DNA of 5,820 nt from Acholeplasmatales bacterium. Its GTDB lineage: Bacteria > Bacillota_I > Bacilli_A > Acholeplasmatales > Anaeroplasmataceae. The stretch spans positions 1 to 5,820 of the forward strand of contig JAFPIE010000057.1 of assembly GCA_017388605.1 (NCBI GenBank). The letters run 5' to 3'. Below, in pieces: positions 1-4,956 of the stretch. Position 1 is the first letter of the stretch, and every line of letters begins with the position of its first letter. A program made the translations under genes and the position numbers. The notes below the pieces were generated by a model. It ran no database searches. It was not told the origin of the DNA and saw nothing but the letters and a program-made list of their open reading frames with translations.

Positions 1-134
1 GCTCTTTCAATACCTAAAAATGCTGCTAAAATAATTGTTATAAAAACTCTAATAATAATTTTTATACCAAAATCTACATCTGTTCCATTAGTAAACAATT
101 TACTAATTGGATCTGTTATTTCTAAAATATTCAT
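1..134 (-). CDS. MgtC/SapB-like membrane protein, N-terminal fragment
   Basis: Only the first 44 codons are visible; the gene continues beyond the left edge. The ATG at 134-132 is preceded by AGGAG (148-144), which lies in the last codons of the antiporter gene. The antiporter stop is only 5 bases upstream of this start, so the two genes are almost certainly co-transcribed and probably translationally coupled. The visible protein has a short polar N-terminus of about 24 residues and then a hydrophobic helix (residues about 25-41) ending in LGIER. An Arg-led hydrophobic helix closing on a G-[LI]-E-R motif is typical of the first membrane segment of MgtC/SapB proteins. In that family, Salmonella MgtC acts on the F-type ATPase and is linked to growth at low magnesium and virulence; other members have no settled function. 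The family call rests on this one helix. Another small polytopic membrane family remains possible. Confidence 0.6.
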   Translation of the reverse strand, partial: MNILEITDPISKLFTNGTDVDFGIKIIIRVFITIILAAFLGIER

Positions 135-139
135 ATGAT

Positions 140-1639
140 TTATCTCCTATTTATAAATTTCCTTCTCAACAAATTTTCTTCTGCATATTCTTCTGCTGCT
201 TCAGTAAATGCTGCTTCATCCTCAGCAACAACATCAACAGTAGGAATATTTTGACGAATTCTATTAATTTGTTCAATTAAAATTTCAACATCATTTTTAG
301 TTTCTACTTCTGCAACAACTGTTTCTTGAGGAATTAATTCATCAATATCTGTAGAATAAGATTTAGATAAATATAAGCCTAATTTTGCAGAACCAGGACC
401 AACTAATTCATAAAGAACACTTGAAGCTAAAATAATTGTTTGAAGTGCAGCACCATCGCTACCACCAATAGCTTCTGCACCCATGATAGATAAACCTATT
501 GCAACACCAGCTTGAGGGATTAAGCCAAGACCTAAATATCTAGTAATTTTTTTGTCGCTTTTTGTACTCAAGCCACCTAAATATGCACCTAAATATTTAC
601 CAATTATTCTAGCAAAGAAATAAACTAAGGATACAACAAATAATGGTGCTATACCAACACGTGTCATATCAGTAAATGATTTTAAATTAAATCTCATACC
701 ACTCATTACGAAGAAGCACAACATAATTGGTGGTTGAAAATAACTTAATTGTTTAAATAATTTTTCATCCTTTGATACATTAATATATGTCATACCCATT
801 GCCATACAGCCTAAAAGTGGAGATTGTCCCATCAAAGCACAAATACCACAGAATAAGAACAATGTAGCTATAACAATAATTAATCTATTATCCGATGTTC
901 TTTTTGTAGGCAATAAAACCTTTAACAATAAACCAAAAACAAAGCCTAATGCTAAGCATGCAATATTTAGTAATATTGGTAAACCAATACTATTAAATGA
1001 AGCACCGCCATTTGCGGATAGGGCTCCATGTAATGCAAGTGCAACACTAAATGCTAGTAAGGATACAACATCATCTAATGCTACTACTTGTAAAAGTGTA
1101 TTTACATATTCGCCTTTGGCTTTAGTTTGTTTAATTGTCATAATTGTACTTGCAGGTGCCGTTGCACTGGATAATGCTGCTAATACCATTGAGAATCCTA
1201 ATGAAATTCTAAGTACAAAGAAGCATAGACAGAATACTACCACTACTGCCATTAATGCCTCAAAAATAGTAATTACGATTACTTTTCCACCCGATTTCTT
1301 TAAAACATCAATTTTAAAAAACTCTCCAGCACCAAAAGCGATAAATGCTAAGGCTATATCCGTTAAAAAGCTCATTCCATCTATAACTCTTGTTGGAATA
1401 ATTCCATCTATACCAGCGGGAATAATGGTCCAGATAGGAACTAATAAAATACCAACAACGATATATGCTGTAACATTTGGAAGTTTTACTAATTTTGTTA
1501 ATCTAGTGGCTAAAAAACCTACGAATAGAATAATAGCAATTGACATTATGACAACGCTATTACCACTTTCAATGTGTAATCCTTCAGCAATTTTTTCTAC
1601 CAATGAATTGCCCATTACAACTTCATTTATAATTTGCAT
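140..1639 (-). CDS. Cation:proton antiporter (CPA/Na+/H+ exchanger family)
   Basis: A 499-residue integral membrane protein with about 11-13 hydrophobic segments between residues 28 and 425. It probably exchanges a monovalent cation (Na+ or K+) for protons at the cytoplasmic membrane. Family marks are the LDD at 188-190 inside a membrane segment and the late helix with QAGVAIGLS at 376-384. A paired Asp-Asp at this position is the proton/ion-binding pair in electrogenic antiporters such as NhaA and NapA, whereas electroneutral members usually have Asn-Asp. That suggests, without proving, electrogenic exchange. The C-terminal tail (about 430-499) is acidic and cytoplasmic, with no room for the RCK/TrkA-N domain of KefB/KefC proteins. 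The start at 1639 is supported by GGTGA (1653-1649) nine bases upstream; Met9 is a less likely alternative start. The gene leads an operon with the MgtC-like gene. The transported ion cannot be told from sequence. Confidence 0.85.
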   Translation of the reverse strand: MQIINEVVMGNSLVEKIAEGLHIESGNSVVIMSIAIILFVGFLATRLTKLVKLPNVTAYIVVGILLVPIWTIIPAGIDGIIPTRVIDGMSFLTDIALAFIAFGAGEFFKIDVLKKSGGKVIVITIFEALMAVVVVFCLCFFVLRISLGFSMVLAALSSATAPASTIMTIKQTKAKGEYVNTLLQVVALDDVVSLLAFSVALALHGALSANGGASFNSIGLPILLNIACLALGFVFGLLLKVLLPTKRTSDNRLIIVIATLFLFCGICALMGQSPLLGCMAMGMTYINVSKDEKLFKQLSYFQPPIMLCFFVMSGMRFNLKSFTDMTRVGIAPLFVVSLVYFFARIIGKYLGAYLGGLSTKSDKKITRYLGLGLIPQAGVAIGLSIMGAEAIGGSDGAALQTIILASSVLYELVGPGSAKLGLYLSKSYSTDIDELIPQETVVAEVETKNDVEILIEQINRIRQNIPTVDVVAEDEAAFTEAAEEYAEENLLRRKFINRR

Positions 1640-1671
1640 AATTTCTTTTCACCTTTTCTATTAAATTTTCG

Positions 1672-1726
1672 AACGTTTTTAGGATTTTTATTATACTATA
1701 ACAAATGCTTTTTGTAAAACGTTTTT
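1672..1726. repeat. Pair of AACGTTTTT boxes around the antiporter promoter
   Basis: The 9-base word AACGTTTTT occurs at 1672-1680 and 1718-1726, with starts 46 bases apart. The upstream copy is part of the palindrome AAAACGTTTT and overlaps the -35 box. The downstream copy sits just after the expected transcription start and is preceded by TTTTCG. Placement on both sides of the promoter fits operator sites, but the words are AT-rich and short, so chance is not excluded. Confidence 0.3.
1690..1718 (-). promoter_or_regulatory. SigA-type promoter of the antiporter operon
   Basis: On the minus strand, TTTACA (1718-1713) is separated by exactly 17 bases from TATAAT (1695-1690). Transcription should start near 1683, leaving a leader of about 45 bases before the antiporter ATG. 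The -35 box lies within the perfect palindrome AAAACGTTTT (1716-1725). AACGTTTTT occurs at 1718-1726 and again at 1672-1680 in the early leader, so a regulator could bind both sides of the promoter. Confidence 0.8.
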
Positions 1727-1780
1727 TTAAATATTATTTTAGAAAAATGGCGCTAAAAGAAAAAGAGCCTTACTCTAAAA

Positions 1781-1840
1781 TAGACCCTATAAAGTAGACA
1801 CTTAGAACAAAGGTGGATTCTACTTTGTAGGGTCTTTTTG
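1781..1840 (+). mobile_element. Probable remnant of IS150/IS3-type element ends, forming a terminator-like hairpin
   Basis: Two 17-base arms (1782-1798 and 1819-1835) are inverted copies with one difference, around a 20-base loop. The left arm with its flank, GACCCTATAAAGTAGACA, closely resembles my recollection of IS150-group IS3 terminal repeats (GACCCC-AAAAAGTT-GGACA pattern). The loop holds a Shine-Dalgarno-like AAAGGTGGA, as might precede a lost transposase gene. On plus-strand RNA the single difference is a U-G wobble, and the right arm runs into TTTTTG, so the stem would work as a plus-strand terminator; on the minus strand the pair becomes A-C and no clean T-run follows. No plus-strand gene upstream needs a terminator, which favours a mobile-element scar. 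No transposase and no obvious target-site duplication are visible. Confidence 0.45.
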
Positions 1841-1867
1841 TTGTCGCATAATTGTTATTTAAAATAG

Positions 1868-1996
1868 TATTATAAACTTTCTTTTCACTTTATCAATGAA
1901 ATTAAAGATACTGCTATATTTATGGCTGAAATGTTCTATAAATCATTAATATTTGCAGCATTTAAGCCTAAAAAAGAAAAAAGTGCTGATTTATAA
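1868..1996 (+). pseudogene. Orphan C-terminal coding tail, unrecognised
   Basis: This plus-strand open frame of 42 codons follows a TAG at 1865-1867 and ends at TAA 1994-1996. Its last part reads like a real protein tail: a hydrophobic stretch (IFMAEMFYKSLIFAAF) followed by a lysine-rich end (KPKKEKSADL). The only ATG that could give a free-standing peptide of 24 residues is at 1922-1924, and no Shine-Dalgarno site precedes it. I do not recognise the family. The simplest reading is the 3' end of a gene on the opposite strand to its neighbours, broken or displaced when the adjacent IS-like element (ending about 1840) entered. The end of the frame overlaps the tRNA terminator hairpin. It could also be a chance open frame. 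Confidence 0.3.
1869..1896 (-). promoter_or_regulatory. Possible distal promoter upstream of the antiporter
   Basis: On the minus strand, TTGATA (1896-1891) is followed after 16 bases by TATAAT (1874-1869), a fair SigA-type match. Transcription would start near 1862 and run through the IS-like hairpin towards the antiporter, giving a leader of about 220 bases. The region is AT-rich, so such matches arise easily, and the promoter at 1690-1718 looks better placed. Confidence 0.3.
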
Positions 1997-2004
1997 ATCA
2001 ACAC
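1970..2004 (-). terminator. Rho-independent terminator of the tRNA-Leu gene
   Basis: On the minus strand, a 9-bp stem (arms 2004-1996 and 1991-1983, one G-U pair) closes a TATA loop and is followed by T6-C-T5 (1982-1971). The stem starts 12 bases after the tRNA CCA end. This is a compact and convincing intrinsic terminator for the single tRNA transcript. Confidence 0.85.
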
Positions 2005-2016
2005 ATTCATTTCAAG

Positions 2017-2100
2017 TGGTGCCGGCGACAGGACTTGAACCTGCACGCTCGTCGCAATAGATTCTAAGTCTATCATGTCTGCCAATTTCATCACGCCGGC
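2017..2100 (-). tRNA. tRNA-Leu (anticodon UAG), CCA encoded
   Basis: The 84-nt minus-strand RNA folds fully: a 7-bp acceptor stem GCCGGCG/CGCCGGC, discriminator A and encoded CCA; a weak 3-bp D stem (AUG/CAU) with GG in the loop; an anticodon stem AUAGA/UCUAU with loop CUUAGAA; a 12-nt long variable arm as expected of a class II leucine tRNA; and a T stem GCAGG/CCUGU with loop TTCAAGT. The anticodon UAG (2066-2064) reads CUA and, by wobble, other CUN codons. Position 37 is A (2063) where bacterial tRNA-Leu(UAG) normally has G37, the TrmD m1G site. The gene has its own promoter and terminator and sits just downstream of mtaB, although its G36 makes it a poor candidate for t6A and hence not an expected MtaB substrate. 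Confidence 0.95.
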
Positions 2101-2104
2101 ACGT

Positions 2105-2139
2105 TAATACTCTTGCAGTACAAACTGCAATAAGTATTA
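2105..2139. repeat. Imperfect dyad over the tRNA-Leu transcription start
   Basis: Seven-base arms TTGCAGT (2113-2119) and ACTGCAA (2124-2130) surround ACAA. Outside a 1-versus-2-base bulge, a further seven bases match: TAATACT (2105-2111) and AGTATTA (2133-2139). Fourteen base pairs of symmetry therefore cover part of the -10 box (2136-2141) and the whole tRNA leader. The inner stem falls at the very 5' end of the expected precursor RNA (start near 2130). It could be a leader hairpin affecting processing or stability, or a protein operator at the promoter. Confidence 0.6.
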
Positions 2140-2164
2140 TACATAATGGTAAATCCTTTGTCAA
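2136..2164 (-). promoter_or_regulatory. Consensus SigA promoter of tRNA-Leu
   Basis: On the minus strand, TTGACA (2164-2159), a 17-base spacer and TATAAT (2141-2136) match the housekeeping consensus at every position with optimal spacing. Transcription should start near 2130, about 30 bases before the mature tRNA. It begins only 18 bases after the mtaB stop. No strong terminator lies between, so mtaB transcripts may also read into the tRNA. Confidence 0.92.
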
Positions 2165-2182
2165 TAAGAAAAAAATTAATTT

Positions 2183-3472
2183 TTAAAGTATTTCTCCGTA
2201 GATTTTACCATTTTCTATTTTTGTGATTTTAACATTATAAAGCTTACCTATTTTATCTAAATCCTTAGGCATAAATACCTGTAAGAAATTAGAGGTATGT
2301 CCCATCATCATTCCACCTAGGGTTTCTTGTTCTGGGATGATATCTAGGATACAACCAATGAATTTCTTAGCGTATTCCTCCTCAAGATAATTGGATAATT
2401 CGATTAATCTTTTCGCTCTATCCTTTTTCTCGCTATCTTTTACCTGAGGCATTAAAGAGGCTTTAGTGCCCTTTCGCATGGAATAAGGGAAAACATGAAG
2501 CTTAGATAAGCCAAGATTCTTACATAGATTATAGGTTTCCATGAATTCTTCTTCACCTTCATAAGGAAATCCTACTATGACATCTGTTGTAATAGAAATA
2601 TCTGGTCTAGCACCTCTTAGGGCATTTACCTTATCTATATATGCCTTTACATCATATTTTCTTTCCATTTTAGAAAGGATTAAATCACTTCCTGCTTGAA
2701 GTGGTAAATGTAGGTGATTTGCAATGACCTTATGATCCTTCATAAGGGCAATGAAGTCATCATCTACCTCATTCATTTCAATAGAGGATACTCTTAATCT
2801 TTTAAGCTTAGGCACCTCATTTAATATTCTTTTTACAAGTCCAGAAAAATTAACATCATGATCCTTGTATCTACCCGTATGAATACCAGATAAAACAACC
2901 TCTAAATAGCCTTCCTCTGTAATTCTTTTTAATTCCTCTATAACCTCATCTTGAGGCTTACATCTTACAGGTCCTCTAGCATAAGGAATAATACAGTAGG
3001 TACAAAAGTTTTCACAGCCATCCTCAATTTTAACGAAGGCTCTTGTATGATCATAGCTTGTTACACCAAGCTTTTCATATTCTGTAGCCTCTAAAATATT
3101 TAGAATATCGATTCTTTTTTCCTTTCTATTGCCACTTAGCATAGCATCAATGGTATCTACAACCGATTTTTTATTACCATTACCAATTAGAATATCGATT
3201 CCATCAATTTCCTTTGCCTCATCGTTTGTTTGTGCATAACAGCCCATAACACAAATAATTGCCGATGGATTCATTTTTATACATTTATGAATCATTTTAC
3301 GGCTTTTCGAATCTGCAGTATTCGTTACACTACAGGTATTGATGATGAAGCAATCACAATCACTATCTGCCTCACCTACTATATAGCCTCTATCCGTAAG
3401 CTCGCATTTTAGCGCATTGCTTTCATAAATATTTACTTTGCAGCCTAAGGTTATAAAGCCTACCTTTTTCAT
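2183..3472 (-). CDS. mtaB: tRNA t6A37 methylthiotransferase MtaB (MiaB-like radical SAM)
   Basis: This 429-residue cytoplasmic enzyme converts t6A to ms2t6A at position 37 of tRNAs reading ANN codons, using S-adenosylmethionine and two 4Fe-4S clusters. The N-terminal methylthiotransferase domain opens with the MtaB-type TLGCKVN motif and carries the auxiliary-cluster cysteines C11, C47 and C78. The radical SAM core has C153-x3-C157-x2-C160 in DGCENFCTYCIIPYARG, and HLPLQAGSD at 255-263 is typical of the MiaB superfamily. The last 60 or so residues fit a TRAM RNA-binding domain. Length is normal for MtaB (YqeV in Bacillus). GGAG (3484-3481) lies eight bases before the ATG, which overlaps the rsmE stop as ATGA, so translation is probably coupled. 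It is the last protein gene of the operon. RimO and MiaB are less likely because the first motif reads GCKVN. Confidence 0.94.
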   Translation of the reverse strand: MKKVGFITLGCKVNIYESNALKCELTDRGYIVGEADSDCDCFIINTCSVTNTADSKSRKMIHKCIKMNPSAIICVMGCYAQTNDEAKEIDGIDILIGNGNKKSVVDTIDAMLSGNRKEKRIDILNILEATEYEKLGVTSYDHTRAFVKIEDGCENFCTYCIIPYARGPVRCKPQDEVIEELKRITEEGYLEVVLSGIHTGRYKDHDVNFSGLVKRILNEVPKLKRLRVSSIEMNEVDDDFIALMKDHKVIANHLHLPLQAGSDLILSKMERKYDVKAYIDKVNALRGARPDISITTDVIVGFPYEGEEEFMETYNLCKNLGLSKLHVFPYSMRKGTKASLMPQVKDSEKKDRAKRLIELSNYLEEEYAKKFIGCILDIIPEQETLGGMMMGHTSNFLQVFMPKDLDKIGKLYNVKITKIENGKIYGEIL

Positions 3473-4206
3473 TTTTTTAGCTCCATTTCATAACTGATTG
3501 CAGATAATATATAAAATACTGCCGTTTCTGTTCTTAATATTCTTGGGCCTAAGGCACAAGGAATAAAGCCCAAAGCCTTTAGGTATTCTAATTCCGCATC
3601 ATCGATTCCACCCTCAGGGCCAATGACGCATGCGACTCTCATATTCTCACTTAAATTAGATATAATGCTCTTAAATGCCTTTAATTCGCCATTTTTTGCA
3701 GATTCCTCATAACATACAATTTTCACATCAAAAGACGAAAAATCGATAGTTTTTAAATAGGGTATGGAAGGTATATTTGGAATACTATCTCTATAGGATT
3801 GTTCTGCTGCCTCTTTAGCAATTTTTCTAAAGCGTTCAAGCTTAGAATTGATCTTTTTTTCCTCAAGCTTGACAATACTTCTTTTCATAAATGTTGGAAT
3901 GATTTCTTTAGCACCAAGCTCTGTTCCATGCTTGATGATTTCCTCCATTTTATCGCCCTTTGGGTAGCCTTGAAATATAGATACAAAAACCGGCAACTCT
4001 GTATTACCGGCTTTTTCTTCTAATATTTCAAAAGTAACCTCATCCTTAGTAACGGTATTAATTTTTGCATAATAGGTTTTATTTGAATCACTTACCATAA
4101 TCTTCTCTCCGCCCTTATATCGTAGGACCGTTTGAATTTGGTATGCATCATCGCCTAAAATAACCCCACTTGATAAATTTTTGGTTGTGATGAAGTATTT
4201 TTGCAT
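3469..4206 (-). CDS. rsmE: 16S rRNA (uracil1498-N3)-methyltransferase RsmE
   Basis: This 245-residue SPOUT-class enzyme methylates N3 of U1498 in 16S rRNA, in the decoding region of the assembled 30S subunit, using S-adenosylmethionine. An N-terminal PUA-like RNA-binding part (about 1-70) is followed by the knotted catalytic domain. Family motifs are QGYPKGDKMEEIIKHGTELG (79-98), AAEQSYR (133-139), the SAM-binding IGPEGG (195-200) and LGPRILRTETA (219-229). Length is normal. The ATG at 4206 follows the stop of the membrane-protein gene by two bases, and I see no good Shine-Dalgarno site (only A-rich sequence and AAAGAA). Translation therefore probably depends on ribosomes finishing the upstream gene. 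The gene ends with TGA, which forms an ATGA overlap with mtaB. Pairing with dnaJ and mtaB is common in Bacillota. Confidence 0.94.
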   Translation of the reverse strand: MQKYFITTKNLSSGVILGDDAYQIQTVLRYKGGEKIMVSDSNKTYYAKINTVTKDEVTFEILEEKAGNTELPVFVSIFQGYPKGDKMEEIIKHGTELGAKEIIPTFMKRSIVKLEEKKINSKLERFRKIAKEAAEQSYRDSIPNIPSIPYLKTIDFSSFDVKIVCYEESAKNGELKAFKSIISNLSENMRVACVIGPEGGIDDAELEYLKALGFIPCALGPRILRTETAVFYILSAISYEMELKK

Positions 4207-4208
4207 AA

Positions 4209-4859
4209 TTATTGTTCTTTATACTTTCTATATTTCATTTCCATTAGGAATAATAATGGTAATCCTAAAACATCAGCTGTAATAAAGCCGCATGCATAGA
4301 AGCAAGAGAAATATACAGCCTGAGTAAAGCTTTGATCTACCATTGTAAAGAAAGCCATAGCCCAAATAACAAGACCGATGGCAACAAAGGCTAAATAAAC
4401 TACATAAGCTGTAATACGTAGGGCAGGTACGAATACACTAATATTATGCTTTGCAGCCTTTAATACCATTTGATATGTTTCCTCATCCATTGCCTCTGTT
4501 ATGATACAATCATATGCATATGGTGCCATATTCTTTCTTTCATCTACATCACCCTTGTTATTTTCAACAAGAGGGCAAATGAATACTAATTCCATAGTTT
4601 CATTATTCTGATATAGGTTATATAGGCCTCTAAACTTTCTTCCAGTTTCAATTCTTGTGTATTTTGAGAAATCAATTACAGGCTCCTCTACTTGATTAAA
4701 GCAACCAGCATTAACCAAATTGATAGCCTTCTCTGTAAGCTCTCGATTATTTTCAGCTAATAATAGCTTTTCATATTCCTTTAATTCAGGAGCTTTTTCA
4801 GGAATTAAAGTTTCCTCCTGCTCAACCTCTTCTAATCCTTCAAATTGATTTTGTTCCAT
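4209..4859 (-). CDS. Unrecognised protein with two C-terminal membrane helices
   Basis: I do not recognise this 216-residue protein. The N-terminal 35 or so residues are very acidic (many Glu) and probably disordered; residues about 35-145 look like a soluble mixed domain. Two hydrophobic helices follow, about 149-172 and 181-206, the protein ending in a basic tail (KYRKYKEQ) that favours a cytoplasmic C-terminus. With an even number of helices, the large N-terminal domain should also be cytoplasmic. There is no signal peptide. I chose ATG 4859 because GGAGG (4873-4869) lies nine bases upstream. The TTG at 4865 would be only three bases from that site. It is the first gene of the operon with rsmE (2-base gap) and mtaB. 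In many Bacillota, prmA (ribosomal protein L11 methyltransferase) occupies the place between dnaJ and rsmE. This protein has no methyltransferase motif. Confidence 0.8.
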   Translation of the reverse strand: MEQNQFEGLEEVEQEETLIPEKAPELKEYEKLLLAENNRELTEKAINLVNAGCFNQVEEPVIDFSKYTRIETGRKFRGLYNLYQNNETMELVFICPLVENNKGDVDERKNMAPYAYDCIITEAMDEETYQMVLKAAKHNISVFVPALRITAYVVYLAFVAIGLVIWAMAFFTMVDQSFTQAVYFSCFYACGFITADVLGLPLLFLMEMKYRKYKEQ

Positions 4860-4868
4860 AAACAAATA

Positions 4869-4873
4869 CCTCC
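4869..4873 (-). promoter_or_regulatory. Strong ribosome binding site deciding the start of the membrane-protein gene
   Basis: GGAGG on the minus strand lies nine bases before ATG 4859 and three before the in-frame TTG 4865. The spacing makes the ATG the true start and shortens the longest open frame by two residues. Confidence 0.8.
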
Positions 4874-4884
4874 AAAAGTAAACT

Positions 4885-4919
4885 ATTGTAATTTTATCAT
4901 TATTCCAACGTCAATTCAA
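4885..4919 (-). promoter_or_regulatory. Promoter of the membrane protein-rsmE-mtaB operon
   Basis: The better reading on the minus strand is TTGAAT (4919-4914), a 17-base spacer ending in TGA, and TAAAAT (4896-4891), an extended -10 promoter. A second overlapping pair is TTGACG (4914-4909), 18 bases, TACAAT (4890-4885). Either starts transcription shortly before the ribosome binding site. Together with the dnaJ terminator just upstream, this separates the operon from the chaperone genes. Confidence 0.65.
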
Positions 4920-4921
4920 GC

Positions 4922-4951
4922 AAAAGAGAAAAGACCTGATGAAATCAGGCC
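4922..4951 (-). terminator. Rho-independent terminator after dnaJ
   Basis: On the minus strand, arms 4951-4944 and 4940-4933 form an 8-bp stem (one G-U pair) with a TTC loop, followed by TTTTCTCTTTT. It starts five bases after the dnaJ stop codon. It is oriented for dnaJ only; the other strand has no T-run. Confidence 0.9.
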
Positions 4952-4956
4952 ATATC

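Noticed and set aside
1116..1664. A 182-codon open frame on the plus strand opposite the antiporter.
   Set aside because: It is antisense to a clearly recognised membrane protein, has no ribosome binding site of note and an unlikely composition; it is a shadow of the real gene.
1752..1778. A small minus-strand hairpin (AGAG/CTCT) followed by TTTTTCTTTT, possibly a terminator.
   Set aside because: The stem is only four base pairs and too weak to call, though the T-rich run is real.
2165..2184. An AT-only hairpin with T-run after mtaB as an mtaB terminator.
   Set aside because: The stem has no G-C pair and overlaps the stop codon and the approach to the tRNA promoter; read-through into the tRNA is as likely.
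3469..3471. The TGA at the end of rsmE read as Trp under the Mollicutes code.
   Set aside because: Reading through would add only three residues before a TAG, the ATGA overlap with mtaB is classical, and all Trp codons seen are TGG.
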